57,629 nucleotides of DNA from Pseudomonadota bacterium (lineage in GTDB: Bacteria > Pseudomonadota > Gammaproteobacteria > Steroidobacterales > Woeseiaceae): assembly GCA_020027645.1 (NCBI GenBank), contig JAHKKM010000012.1, forward strand, positions 1 through 57,629, read 5' to 3'. The position numbers and the translations under genes were made by a program. The notes beneath the pieces were generated by a model. It was not told the DNA's origin. It made no database searches and saw only the letters and a program-made list of their open reading frames with translations. Shown piece after piece: positions 7,101-16,228 of the stretch (within the stretch, counting starts at the first letter, position 1; each line of letters opens with the position of its first letter).

Positions 7101-9578
7101 ATGAACGCGTTACGAGTCCTCTTCAGGCCATGGTACTGGCTGGCCGGGAAAATCCTGGCGATCTGGGCGCGTCCCTCCGTGCTGCCCGACGATCCGGCCG
7201 CATTGCTTGCCGGGCAGGATGCAAAAGTCTGTTATGTACTGGAGACCGGCGGTCTTGCCGATACGCTGGCGCTCGAGCGTGTCTGCCGCTTGCACAGACT
7301 GCCTCCGCCGTCGGACGTTCTTGATTATTGTGGACTTCACGAACGCAGCAGAATTGTGGTGCTGCGGCGGAAGAGTGGTTTTATTTTCCGCAAGCCGCGC
7401 GTGTCCGGTTCCGCGCGCCTGCAACGCATTGTGGATGCGGCGGTCGCGGCAGACGGACAGGAATTGCTGCTGATACCGGTCGCTATCTACTGGGGACGCT
7501 CACCGGACAAGGAGCGTTCGTTGTTCAAGCTCCTGTTCTCCGAGGACTGGGATGTCATGGGGCGCACGCGAAAGTTTTTCGCGACGCTGGTTCATGGCAG
7601 AAATACCCTGTTGCGAATCAGTCACCCGCTACCATTGAGTTCGATCATCAACGAGGGTCTCGAACCCGGCGTGGCATTTCGCAAGCTGTCGCGCGTGCTC
7701 CGCGTGCATTTCAGGCAACGCAGGACGGCAACGGTTGGCCCGGACCTGTCACACCGCGGCGCACTGATCAACCAGGTATTGCTGGATCCGCGAGTCAGGC
7801 GCGCGATCGAAGCGGAGGCAGGCGACCACCGGGCCTTGCTTGAACGAACGACACACAAGGCGCGCCGCTACGCGTTCGAAATTGCCGCCAACATTTCCTA
7901 TCCGACGATACGCATGGTCGAACGATTCCTCGACCGGCTATGGACTCGCATTTACGACGGTATCGTGCTGACCAACGTCGAGAATCTACGCGACGTAGCC
8001 AAGGATTGCGAAGTCATTTACGTACCTTGCCATCGCAGCCACATCGATTACCTGCTGCTCGGCTACATTGTGTACAACGAAGGACTGAGCGTTCCGCACA
8101 CGGCCGCGGGAATCAATCTCAATATGCCGATCATCGGCACGATACTGCGCCGCGGCGGCGCTTTCTTTTTGCGGCGTACGTTCAAAGGCAACCGGCTGTA
8201 CGCGACGGTTTTCAACGCCTATCTGAACCAGATTCTCACGCGCGGTTACCCGATCGAGTATTTCGTCGAGGGCGGGCGCAGCCGCACCGGGCGATTGTTG
8301 CCACCAAAGGCCGGAATGCTGGCAATGACCGTTGATTCATGGCTGCGCAATCCGCGCCGGCGGCTCGCTTTCATGCCGATCTACTTTGGTTACGAAAAGC
8401 TGATCGAGGGCGATTCGTTTATCCGCGAACTGAGCGGCGCGGAAAAGAAAAAGGAAACGCTGGTCGGACTGATTCGCTCGATCAAGTCGCTGCGTGAAAA
8501 CTTCGGCAAGGTCTACGTCAATATCGGTGAACCGATCCGCATCGAGCCGATTCTGGAGAAATGTAAACCCGACTGGCGAAACCAGGTGCGCGAAGCTGAC
8601 GACAAGCCGGAGTGGGTCACCGACATCGTGAACGAGCTCGGTAACCGCATCATGACAGGCATCAACTCAGCCGCTGCAGTGACGCCGATCAGCCTGCTCG
8701 CGACCGTTCTGCTGTCGACACCGAAACAGACCATAGGCGAAATGGAACTGCACCGGCAGCTCAAACTGAGCATCGATCTCCTGAACCGATTTCGCTATTC
8801 GGATTCCGTGACGATCCCGGAGCTGTCACCCGGTGAGATCGTCGATCACGGCGAGCGTCTCGGTGTCATCAGCCGAACCGCACATCCGCTCGGCGACGTC
8901 GTACACATGGCCGAGAGCGATGCCGTGCTGATGACGTACTTCCGCAATAACGTCAATCACCTGTTTGCCGTGCCGGCATCGATTGCCTGTTGTTTTATCC
9001 AGGGGCGACGGCTGCACCACACGGAATTGCAGCGCCTGCTGCGCCTCATTTACCCGTTCATGCAACGGGAGTTGTGTGTGAAATGGCGATTCGAGGACAT
9101 CGATGCAGTGACCACGGAGGCCATCAGCGCACTCGTCGATCTTGAACTTCTGACGCGTGACGGCGAATGCCTGGTTCGGCCGGCAACGGGATCGGCGAGC
9201 GCCTACCAGTTGCTGATGCTCGGCCAGGTCATGGTGCCGATGCTGCAGCGCTTTTACCTGGCAATCGCGCTGCTGGTCAAAAACGGCTCCGGCACGTTGA
9301 CCCGGACCAAGCTCGAGACGCTGTGCCAGAAGAGTGCGCAACGCCTTTCAATGATCTATGGACTGAACTCGCCGGATTTCTTCGACAAGGCATTGTTCCA
9401 GGACTTCGTCACGGCCCTTCGGGAACAGAATGTGTTGCGGCGGAATGCGGCTGGCTTCATCGAATTCGACGATGACCTCGAGAGTATAGGGGTCGACGCC
9501 CGCCTGGTGCTGGGCGAGGACATTCGCCACAGCATACTGTCTCTTACCCTGGATGCGCCGGGCATTGAGCGCCTGTAA
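7101..9578 (+). CDS. plsB: Glycerol-3-phosphate 1-O-acyltransferase PlsB
   Basis: At 825 residues this is the normal size for PlsB, the inner-membrane enzyme that puts the first acyl chain on sn-glycerol-3-phosphate in phospholipid synthesis. The acyltransferase core is intact: HRSHID at residues 311-316 is the catalytic HX4D motif, AAGINLNMPIIGTILRRGGA follows, and VEGGRSRTGR at about 389-398 is the glycerol-3-phosphate binding block. The N-terminal hydrophobic segment (WYWLAGKILAIWA) is also typical. It is followed after 5 bases by trhO. Identification is firm. Confidence 0.97.
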   Translation: MNALRVLFRPWYWLAGKILAIWARPSVLPDDPAALLAGQDAKVCYVLETGGLADTLALERVCRLHRLPPPSDVLDYCGLHERSRIVVLRRKSGFIFRKPRVSGSARLQRIVDAAVAADGQELLLIPVAIYWGRSPDKERSLFKLLFSEDWDVMGRTRKFFATLVHGRNTLLRISHPLPLSSIINEGLEPGVAFRKLSRVLRVHFRQRRTATVGPDLSHRGALINQVLLDPRVRRAIEAEAGDHRALLERTTHKARRYAFEIAANISYPTIRMVERFLDRLWTRIYDGIVLTNVENLRDVAKDCEVIYVPCHRSHIDYLLLGYIVYNEGLSVPHTAAGINLNMPIIGTILRRGGAFFLRRTFKGNRLYATVFNAYLNQILTRGYPIEYFVEGGRSRTGRLLPPKAGMLAMTVDSWLRNPRRRLAFMPIYFGYEKLIEGDSFIRELSGAEKKKETLVGLIRSIKSLRENFGKVYVNIGEPIRIEPILEKCKPDWRNQVREADDKPEWVTDIVNELGNRIMTGINSAAAVTPISLLATVLLSTPKQTIGEMELHRQLKLSIDLLNRFRYSDSVTIPELSPGEIVDHGERLGVISRTAHPLGDVVHMAESDAVLMTYFRNNVNHLFAVPASIACCFIQGRRLHHTELQRLLRLIYPFMQRELCVKWRFEDIDAVTTEAISALVDLELLTRDGECLVRPATGSASAYQLLMLGQVMVPMLQRFYLAIALLVKNGSGTLTRTKLETLCQKSAQRLSMIYGLNSPDFFDKALFQDFVTALREQNVLRRNAAGFIEFDDDLESIGVDARLVLGEDIRHSILSLTLDAPGIERL

Positions 9579-9583
9579 TCCAC

Positions 9584-10396
9584 ATGGCCAAGAATCAAAC
9601 TCCCATTGCCGTAGTGTCTTTCTATCGATTCGTCGATATTGCGGATCCGGATTTCGAGTGGCTGCTGGACGAACTGGGGCTCGGTGAGGAAATCGATGGC
9701 CGCTGGACCGAAGCAGCGGAACCGCCGTTCCGGCGCATGCGGGTGCGGGTGAAGAACGAAATCGTCACGCTGGGGCGCCCGGATATTCAGCCACAACGTC
9801 ACACGGGCGAGCACGTATTGCCCGCCGAGTGGAATTGCCTGATATCGGACCCGAACACCTTGCTCATCGATGCGCGCAATCATTACGAGATCGAGGTTGG
9901 CACATTCCCCGGGGCGGTCGACCCGCAGACCGACAGTTTTCGCCAGTTTTCGAAGTTTGCCTATGAACTGGCCGCCGGCGGCCGCGATCGGCCGGTCGCC
10001 ATGTTTTGCACCGGCGGCATACGCTGCGAGAAAGCCTCGGCGCTGATGCAGGAACTCGGCTTTTCGAAGGTCTTCCAGTTGCAGGGCGGAATTCTCAATT
10101 ATCTCGATACCGTCGATCCCGAAGATAATCGGTGGCGGGGCGAGTGCTTTGTCTTCGACAAGCGGGTCGCGGTCGATCGCGATCTGGCCGAGGGCGGTTA
10201 CGTGCAGTGCCACGCTTGCCGCCGCCCGCTGTCCAGCGAGGATCTCGAGTCTCCGGACTATCGCGAGGGTGTGTTCTGCCCGAAGTGCATCAACGAACTG
10301 GAAGCGGATCGCGCCGCAAGGCTCGAGGAGCGGCGCCGGCAGGTTGCACTGGCACGGCAGCGCGGCGAAATTCACATCGGTGCCAAAATTGACTGA
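9584..10396 (+). CDS. trhO: tRNA uridine(34) hydroxylase TrhO (rhodanese family), shortened N-terminal domain
   Basis: A 270-residue member of the TrhO/YceA family, which makes 5-hydroxyuridine at position 34 of tRNAs. The rhodanese domain is intact, with [19 protein letters not shown] and the catalytic loop [11 protein letters not shown] (Cys142, Cys148), and a C-terminal zinc-like CHAC...CPKC motif follows. The N-terminal domain starts normally ([13 protein letters not shown]) and rejoins the family at [17 protein letters not shown]. About 40 residues between them are absent, including the usual GIN(G/A) segment. The join is in frame, so this is an internal deletion and not a frameshift. 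The stop overlaps the next small gene. Confidence 0.93.
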   Translation: MAKNQTPIAVVSFYRFVDIADPDFEWLLDELGLGEEIDGRWTEAAEPPFRRMRVRVKNEIVTLGRPDIQPQRHTGEHVLPAEWNCLISDPNTLLIDARNHYEIEVGTFPGAVDPQTDSFRQFSKFAYELAAGGRDRPVAMFCTGGIRCEKASALMQELGFSKVFQLQGGILNYLDTVDPEDNRWRGECFVFDKRVAVDRDLAEGGYVQCHACRRPLSSEDLESPDYREGVFCPKCINELEADRAARLEERRRQVALARQRGEIHIGAKID

Positions 10397-10592
10397 GTAC
10401 TCAACGATCACCTGTCCGCATTGCGGTCATGCAGCGCGCGAGCGCATGCCAACCGACGCCTGCCAGTTCTTCTACGAATGCCGCGGTTGCCGTGTCGTGC
10501 TCAGGCCAGCCGCAGGCGACTGCTGCGTGTTTTGTTCCTTTGGCGATGTCAAATGTCCGCCGATTCAACTTCGAAAGGATTGCTGTTCGTAA
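10389..10592 (+). CDS. Small Cys-rich protein with GDCCVFCS(Y/F)G motif
   Basis: A 67-residue protein probably starting at TTG 10389, overlapping the trhO stop. It has eleven cysteines: a zinc-ribbon-like CPHC at 9-12, a Cys at 25, CRGC at 31-34, then [16 protein letters not shown] at 43-58 and a terminal CC. Small proteins with [10 protein letters not shown] are known beside copper and mercury export genes; their function is undefined but metal binding is likely. It lies 34 bases upstream of a copper ATPase, consistent with that association. The start codon is uncertain because no strong ribosome binding site is visible. Confidence 0.75.
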   Translation: MTEYSTITCPHCGHAARERMPTDACQFFYECRGCRVVLRPAAGDCCVFCSFGDVKCPPIQLRKDCCS

Positions 10593-10626
10593 CAAATTGC
10601 CAGACAGATTTTCGGAGGCATTTTCG

Positions 10627-12849
10627 ATGAATCAACAGCACTGCTGTCACCACGATCACCAGGGTCACGACCACCACGGGCACGAGCACAAACCCGTAGA
10701 ACCGGCGGCCGTGCCGGCGACTCTGGCAGCTGCCGGGCAGTGGACCTGCCCGATGCACCCGGAGGTCCTGCGCAATGGACCCGGGCTTTGCCCGATTTGC
10801 GGCATGGCACTCGAGCCCGTACTGCCGTCGGCCGATGATCAGGAGGACCCGGAATTTGTCGACATGCGGCGACGCTTTCGCTGGGCCATCGCACTGACAT
10901 TGCCGGTGTTCTTTCTTGGCATGGCCGAAATGTTTCCCGGCAGGCCGCTGGACATGCTCGTTTCTCCAGACAAGCTCCGGTGGCTGCAATTGCTGCTGTC
11001 CTCAGTCGTCGTGCTGTGGGCCGGCTGGCCGTTTTTTGAACGGGGCTGGCAATCGCTCGTCAACCGCAGCCCGAACATGTTCACGCTGATCGCTATGGGC
11101 GTAGGCGTAGCGTGGCTTTACAGCGTTGTCGCCGTGCTCGTTCCCGGCTGGTTTCCACATGCCTTTCGCGGCCATGGCGGCCATGTCGAGGTGTATTTCG
11201 AAGCAGCGGCCATGATCGTATGGCTGGTCCTGCTAGGCCAGGTGCTCGAACTTGGCGCACGCAGCCGCACCGGCGCGGCAATCCGGGCCCTGCTCGGGCT
11301 GGCGCCGAAAACGGCACGACGCATCGACGCCGACGGCAACGAACAGGATGTCGAGCTGGCCGAAGTTCAGGTCGGCGATCGCCTTCGCGTGCGACCGGGC
11401 GAGAAGGTTCCAACCGACGGCGCCGTAGTTGATGGTGTGAGTTACGTCGACGAGTCCATGGTCTCTGGAGAGTCCATGCCGATGATGAAGTCGGCAGGCG
11501 ATCCGGTGATTGGCGGCACGATCAACGCGACCGGCAGCCTGATCATGCGCGCGGAGCGTGTCGGCAGCGACACCCTGTTATCGCAAATCGTGCACATGGT
11601 GGCCATTGCACAGCGCAGCCGTGCGCCGATCCAGAGGCTTGCCGACGTGGTTTCATCGTGGTTCGTGCCGGCGGTCGTCGTCGTCGCGATACTGACCGCG
11701 CTCGCCTGGGGCAGCATCGGTCCGGAACCCCGCCTGGCTTACGCCATCGTCAACGCGGTCGCGGTACTGATCATCGCCTGTCCCTGTGCGCTCGGCCTGG
11801 CGACACCGATGTCCATCATGGTTGCCGCGGGTCGCGGTGCAACCGAGGGTGTGTTGTTCAAGAACGCCGAAGCGATCGAGGTGTTGCGCCAGGTCGATAC
11901 GCTGATCGTCGACAAGACCGGAACCCTGACCGAAGGCAAGCCGAGGCTGACCTTCGTCAAGGCGACCGGCGATATCGATGAAAACGAAATGCTGCGGCTC
12001 GCCGCGTCACTGGAGCGGGCCAGCGAACATCCGCTCGCCGCAGCGATCGTGCGCGGCGTCGAAGCGCGGGGCATCAAACCGGCAGACGTAACGAGCTTCG
12101 ACTCATTGACCGGCAAAGGTGTCAGCGGATTGGTTGACGGTCGACAGGTCGCGGTCGGCAATCGTCATATGTTGCTTGAAAGCGCAGGCAATGTCGGCGC
12201 ACTCGAAGCCTTGGCCGAAACTCGCCGGGGCGAAGGTGAAACCGTCATGTACGTGTCGATCGACAAACGCGCCGCCGGACTGATCGGCGTCTCCGACCCG
12301 GTCAAGGAATCGACCCCGGAAGCGATCAAGGCGCTGCATGCCGAGGGACTGCGCATCGTCATGTTGACCGGCGACAGCAAGACAACCGCGGCGGCGGTGG
12401 CGCGAAAGCTCGGCATCGACGAGGTCATCGCCGAGGTGCTTCCGCAGGAGAAAGCCGCTACCGTGCGAAAATTTCGCGGCGAGGGTCGCATCGTAGCGAT
12501 GGCTGGCGACGGCATAAACGATGCGCCGGCGCTTGCCGAGGCGCAGGTCGGAATCGCCATGGGCAGCGGCACCGATGTGGCCATGCAGAGTGCCGGCATC
12601 ACGCTGGTCAAGGGCGATCTGCGCGGCATTACCCGGGCGCGTCGATTGAGCAATGCCACGATGAAAAACATCCGGCAGAACCTGTTCTTCGCGTTCGTCT
12701 ATAACGCCCTGGGCGTACCGATCGCTGCCGGCATCCTGTACCCGTTTACCGGCATGTTGTTGAGCCCGATGCTGGCCGCAGCCGCCATGTCGATGAGTTC
12801 GGTGTCGGTGATCGCCAATGCACTGCGCCTGCGGCGCGCGAAAATCTGA
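10627..12849 (+). CDS. copA: Copper-translocating P1B-type ATPase
   Basis: A 740-residue P-type ATPase starting at ATG 10627 with a strong GGAGG 8 bases upstream. The N-terminus has a His-rich tail ([14 protein letters not shown]), then a heavy-metal-binding domain with CPMHPE and CPICGM at about residues 41-60, in place of the usual GMTCxxC HMA domain. Core motifs are intact: GES phosphatase loop, CPC at 385-387 in the metal-transport helix, DKTGT at 429-433 with phosphorylated Asp429, HPLA near 500, and [10 protein letters not shown]. It is an inner-membrane exporter of Cu(I), probably part of a copper-resistance region with the convergent copB-copA genes. The symbol is used in the ATPase sense. 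Confidence 0.95.
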   Translation: MNQQHCCHHDHQGHDHHGHEHKPVEPAAVPATLAAAGQWTCPMHPEVLRNGPGLCPICGMALEPVLPSADDQEDPEFVDMRRRFRWAIALTLPVFFLGMAEMFPGRPLDMLVSPDKLRWLQLLLSSVVVLWAGWPFFERGWQSLVNRSPNMFTLIAMGVGVAWLYSVVAVLVPGWFPHAFRGHGGHVEVYFEAAAMIVWLVLLGQVLELGARSRTGAAIRALLGLAPKTARRIDADGNEQDVELAEVQVGDRLRVRPGEKVPTDGAVVDGVSYVDESMVSGESMPMMKSAGDPVIGGTINATGSLIMRAERVGSDTLLSQIVHMVAIAQRSRAPIQRLADVVSSWFVPAVVVVAILTALAWGSIGPEPRLAYAIVNAVAVLIIACPCALGLATPMSIMVAAGRGATEGVLFKNAEAIEVLRQVDTLIVDKTGTLTEGKPRLTFVKATGDIDENEMLRLAASLERASEHPLAAAIVRGVEARGIKPADVTSFDSLTGKGVSGLVDGRQVAVGNRHMLLESAGNVGALEALAETRRGEGETVMYVSIDKRAAGLIGVSDPVKESTPEAIKALHAEGLRIVMLTGDSKTTAAAVARKLGIDEVIAEVLPQEKAATVRKFRGEGRIVAMAGDGINDAPALAEAQVGIAMGSGTDVAMQSAGITLVKGDLRGITRARRLSNATMKNIRQNLFFAFVYNALGVPIAAGILYPFTGMLLSPMLAAAAMSMSSVSVIANALRLRRAKI

Positions 12850-13045
12850 ACCAGGGCAGGAGGATCGTCGCGTGCACCGCAAGCGACTCTTAGCCTGAAC
12901 AGCAGCGACACCGGCGCCACGCCGCCATGCCTTTCTCGCTCAGAAGTCTTAATTCGCTCGAAAGCCATGGCGCCGTGTCGCCGGTAGGGCATCCGCTGCT
13001 GAGTGCGCTGCCGGAGCCTGCACTGCAGGCGACCTGTCGAAATTG

Positions 13046-13723
13046 TTAGAACCAGATTCGCAGGCCGGCAACGGCCGTCGCGTTGTGACTGTCCTCGCCA
13101 GATGCGCCGGCCAAATCCGCTGTGTCACCGTAAAGATTCTGCCACTCGATACCGATGTAGGGTGCCAGCTTGCGGTGAAACTCGTAACGCAATCGCAATC
13201 CGAAATCCAGGCTGCGCAGTCCCGAACCGAGCGCGTAATCAGGTTCATCGGACGCGCCCAGGTTCATTTCGAATCGCGGTTGCAGAATCAGTCTCTGGGT
13301 GAACAGCAGCTCATACTCGACTTCAATTCGTGCGGAAAATTTGCCGTCATCGGCAATGAACAATGCACTATCGACTTCGAACCATTGCGGAGCGAGACCC
13401 TGTAGCCCTATGGTCGCAAAACTTCTTTCAGGACCGGGCTCGAAATCGTGGCGCAGGCCCAGTTGAAAATCAAAGAATGGCGACACGGCGCGACTGTAAA
13501 GCAGCTGCAACTCGGCGTCCTCGCTGTCGCCTTCGGTTTTCCACCAGAATTTGTGCACATCGCGGCCAGTCCAGCCCTGCACATCCCAAAGCCAGGTATC
13601 CGGGTCCTGCTGGTATTCCAGCCGGTCGGCTTGCACGAAACTCAAAGTACTCTCGTGCATTTCATCGGCACGAAGCGGCAAGGAAACGGCAAGTCCAACG
13701 GTCAGCAGTGCGAGCGTTTTCAT
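13046..13723 (-). CDS. copB: Copper resistance protein B (outer membrane)
   Basis: A 225-residue protein with a signal peptide (MKTLALLTVGLAVSLPLRA) and then CopB-family sequence: LEYQQDPDTWLWDVQGWTGR, ELQLLYSRAVSPFFDFQLGL and a terminal aromatic beta-strand ending in GLRIWF. CopB is an outer-membrane beta-barrel that partners the periplasmic multicopper oxidase CopA. The His/Met-rich N-terminal extension seen in some CopB proteins is absent. The ATG at 13723 overlaps the stop of the multicopper oxidase gene by four bases, so the two are translationally coupled. Confidence 0.94.
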   Translation of the reverse strand: MKTLALLTVGLAVSLPLRADEMHESTLSFVQADRLEYQQDPDTWLWDVQGWTGRDVHKFWWKTEGDSEDAELQLLYSRAVSPFFDFQLGLRHDFEPGPERSFATIGLQGLAPQWFEVDSALFIADDGKFSARIEVEYELLFTQRLILQPRFEMNLGASDEPDYALGSGLRSLDFGLRLRYEFHRKLAPYIGIEWQNLYGDTADLAGASGEDSHNATAVAGLRIWF

Positions 13724-15441
13724 GGTGCCACCTCGCTGGCACCCACGACCGACACCATGCGCATCATGCCGGCTATCATGTGATACAGAAGGTGGCAGTG
13801 AAACGCCCAGTTGCCTGCTGCGTCCGCGGTAATGTCGACCGACAGTTTCTCCGCAGGCTTCAATACGACCGTGTGCTTGCGCGGATTGTAGCGGCCGTTG
13901 CCGTTCACCAGTTCGACGAACATTCCGTGCAGGTGTATCGGGTGCGACATCATTGTGTCGTTCACCAGCGTGAGGCGAAGTCGTTCGCCGTAATTGAACC
14001 GAATCGGTCCGTCCACTTCCGAAAACTTGATGCCATCGAAGGACCACATGTAGCGGTGCATGTTGCCGGTCAGGTGCAGTTCGAGCGTGCGCTCCGGTTT
14101 GCGGGAGTCGCGGTTTGGCAGGAGGCTTTTGAGATCGGCGTAGGTAAGGACCCGGTGGTCGAGGCCGCTGAGCCCGACTCCTGGCTCAGCCAGCAACTTG
14201 CGGGGCTGTTCGGCAACGTTGTCGACACCGGCCCCCTGTAAATGATCGTGCGTCTGGGTGGCAGGCATTTCCATGCCGTGATGCATGTTGCTGTGATCCA
14301 TGCTGCTATGGTCGGTGGAAACTTCTTCGCCGTTGCCGTGGGCCATGCCCATGTCGGCCATCGTCAGCAGCGGTGGCGTTCGCATTGCCGGAACCGCGGC
14401 GCGCATGCCCGCCTCAGGTGCCAACGTACCGCTGACATAGCCGCTGCGATCCATCGATTCGGCAAAGATCGTGTATGCGCGCGCCGCCGGTTCGACGACG
14501 ACATCGTAAGTTTCGGCGACGCCGATCTGGAACTCGTCGACGGATACCGGCTCGACGTCGATACCATCGGCCTGTACGACCTGCATTGCCAGGTCCGGAA
14601 TACGTACGTTGAAAAAACTCATGGCAGAGCCGTTGATGAAACGCAGCCGCACTCGTTCACTCGGTGCAAACAATGCCGTCCAGTTGGCAGGTGAGTCCTG
14701 ACCGTTCATCAGGTAGGTGTAGCTCGCGCCTGTGACATCGGCGATATCGGTTGGCGACATGCGCATGCGTCCCCACATTTTCCGGTCGCCGAGCGTCGCC
14801 TTCCAGCCATTTTCTTCAGCATTCGCCAGCAGGTCTGCAACTGTGCGTTGCCGGTAGTTGTAGTACTCCGGCATTTTTTTAAGGTTGGCGAAAACACGTG
14901 CAGGATCTTCGAAGGTCCAGTCGGAAAGCAACACGACGTACTCGCGGTCATACTCGACCGGATCCTCGCCTTTCGGATAGATGATGATCGGCCCGTACAC
15001 ACCGGTCTGCTCCTGAAAACCGGAATGACTGTGGTACCAATAAGTGCCGTTCTGTACCAGCTCGAATTCGTAGCGGAAGGTTTCTCCGGGCCTGATGCCG
15101 TCGAAGCTGATTCCGGGTACGCCGTCCATGTGGGCCGGCAGGATCAGGCCGTGCCAGTGGATGGAACTGTCGTGATGCAGCTCGTTGCGCACGTTGAGCG
15201 TAATCCGTTCGCCCTCGAGAAACCGCAGCAGCGGACCCGGCACCGTGCCATTGATGCCGGTTGCCATCGCCTGCCGCCCGCCCGTTGTAATCGGCGTATG
15301 ACCAATGGCGAGGTCATAACTCGATAATGCTTCTGTGCGAGACTTCGGACGAGGCTCTGAGCGGCGGCTTTGTGCCCAGGCCGGCAGTGGCAGGGTAGCC
15401 GCCAGGCCGGTTGCACCGGCAAGTTGCAGTGCGCGATGCAA
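13720..15441 (-). CDS. copA: Copper-resistance multicopper oxidase (CopA type); true start probably upstream at a non-standard codon
   Basis: This is a periplasmic multicopper oxidase of the copper-resistance CopA family. Copper ligands are visible: HWHG and HSHSG in the first domain, HPIHLHG near the end and HCHLLYHMIAGMM at the C-terminus. A Met/His-rich segment (MGMAHGNG to HHGMEMPATQTHDH) fits extra copper binding. The only normal start in frame is TTG at 15441, but this cuts off a clear Tat signal, SRRAFLHRAL, that continues upstream in the same open frame to a TAG at 15502-15504. Candidate starts there are CTG 15483 or ATT 15480. It overlaps copB. Confidence 0.94.
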   Translation of the reverse strand: MHRALQLAGATGLAATLPLPAWAQSRRSEPRPKSRTEALSSYDLAIGHTPITTGGRQAMATGINGTVPGPLLRFLEGERITLNVRNELHHDSSIHWHGLILPAHMDGVPGISFDGIRPGETFRYEFELVQNGTYWYHSHSGFQEQTGVYGPIIIYPKGEDPVEYDREYVVLLSDWTFEDPARVFANLKKMPEYYNYRQRTVADLLANAEENGWKATLGDRKMWGRMRMSPTDIADVTGASYTYLMNGQDSPANWTALFAPSERVRLRFINGSAMSFFNVRIPDLAMQVVQADGIDVEPVSVDEFQIGVAETYDVVVEPAARAYTIFAESMDRSGYVSGTLAPEAGMRAAVPAMRTPPLLTMADMGMAHGNGEEVSTDHSSMDHSNMHHGMEMPATQTHDHLQGAGVDNVAEQPRKLLAEPGVGLSGLDHRVLTYADLKSLLPNRDSRKPERTLELHLTGNMHRYMWSFDGIKFSEVDGPIRFNYGERLRLTLVNDTMMSHPIHLHGMFVELVNGNGRYNPRKHTVVLKPAEKLSVDITADAAGNWAFHCHLLYHMIAGMMRMVSVVGASEVAP

Positions 15442-15501
15442 GAAAGCACGGCGTGAGTCGACTTGCGCCCGGACGCGAATCAGGTCTTGGGATCTGAGCG
15501 G

Positions 15502-15894
15502 CTAATCGCGCAGGGTGTCGCTGCGTGACACAGGGGTGGACAAGGGCAGGGGCGGGTGTTGTTTTTCATACCGCCATGGAGCTGGCAAGCCAGCTACGAG
15601 AACATGATTCGTCTCGCTATGATGCGCAGCCGGTAGTAAGGATTTGTCCGTGCGGTAATCGCTGGCATCGGTAGTTTTGCTGCCTGGAGCGCTTACGGCG
15701 TGATTGCCGCAGGCGGTTCCGCAATCGTGTTCGTCATCCATTCCGGTAGCGGCATGATCGCCGGACATTCCGTGGTGCATCGTGGCCGGTGCGTCGAGCG
15801 CCGCCAGGGCACAGACGCAAGCCATACTGCTGTTGCCAAGCATCGTGATCAGAAGCAGCGCAAGAATCGGTGCAGTAATTGGGCGACGCCGCAC
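15502..15894 (-). CDS. CopL-like His/Met/Cys-rich secreted protein
   Basis: A 130-residue protein starting at GTG 15894, one base after the stop of the DUF465 gene. It has an N-terminal signal (PILALLLITMLG) followed by Cys residues (SMACVCALAAL) and a His/Met/Cys-rich segment (MHHGMSGDHAATGMDDEHDC, then GTACGNHAV). Its position directly upstream of copA and its composition match CopL, the metal-binding regulator of copAB in Xanthomonas. I assign it by context and composition, not alignment. Its TAG stop is in the same frame as copA, 63 bases before the first normal copA start. Confidence 0.65.
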   Translation of the reverse strand: MRRRPITAPILALLLITMLGNSSMACVCALAALDAPATMHHGMSGDHAATGMDDEHDCGTACGNHAVSAPGSKTTDASDYRTDKSLLPAAHHSETNHVLVAGLPAPWRYEKQHPPLPLSTPVSRSDTLRD

Positions 15895-15895
15895 G

Positions 15896-16111
15896 TCAGG
15901 CGTCCAGGTCCGGAATCAGCGCACTCTCGAGACGCGTGATCGTGTCTTTCAAAATCAATCGGCGCTTCTTCAGCCGCCGGATGCGCAACTGGTCGACCAT
16001 CGGATCGTGCGACAGCTTGTCGATGAGGTAATCGAGGTCGCGGTGATTGACGCGCAGTTCCCGGAGTCGTGCAAACTCCTTGAATGCTTCGGTGTCGACT
16101 TTGTCACTCAT
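15896..16111 (-). CDS. DUF465 (YdcH-like) small helical protein
   Basis: A 71-residue protein starting at ATG 16111 (MSDKVDTEAFKEF). The frame stays open 15 codons upstream, but the family begins near this Met. It is a charged two-helix protein with HRDLDYLIDKL and the conserved LRIRRLKKRRLILKDTI motif of DUF465. These small proteins are widespread in Proteobacteria with undefined function. It ends one base before the CopL-like gene, so it may be the first gene of the copper-resistance transcript. Confidence 0.88.
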   Translation of the reverse strand: MSDKVDTEAFKEFARLRELRVNHRDLDYLIDKLSHDPMVDQLRIRRLKKRRLILKDTITRLESALIPDLDA

Positions 16112-16228
16112 GAAATCTCGCTCATATCCCACTGGCTGTCGGGGAGCGACACGCATCCGCTCCTGCAGCAGTGTGGCGAGCCCAGCGTCCGGAAATCCTA
16201 TCCTACATTTTAGCGCAGAACAGCGGTG

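Noticed and set aside
5812-7101. Long open frame on the minus strand across the GFA and membrane-protein genes
   Set aside because: It is antisense to two genes with clear family motifs and good start sites, and its translation shows no recognisable domain.
10429-10626. Upstream extension of the copper ATPase to include about 66 more residues
   Set aside because: It overlaps the Cys-rich mini-gene in another frame, has no HMA-like motif, and ATG 10627 has a strong GGAGG.
12850-13045. Short open frames in the gap between the copper ATPase and copB
   Set aside because: About 196 bases between convergent genes with no ribosome binding site, recognisable motif or clear hairpin with T-run.
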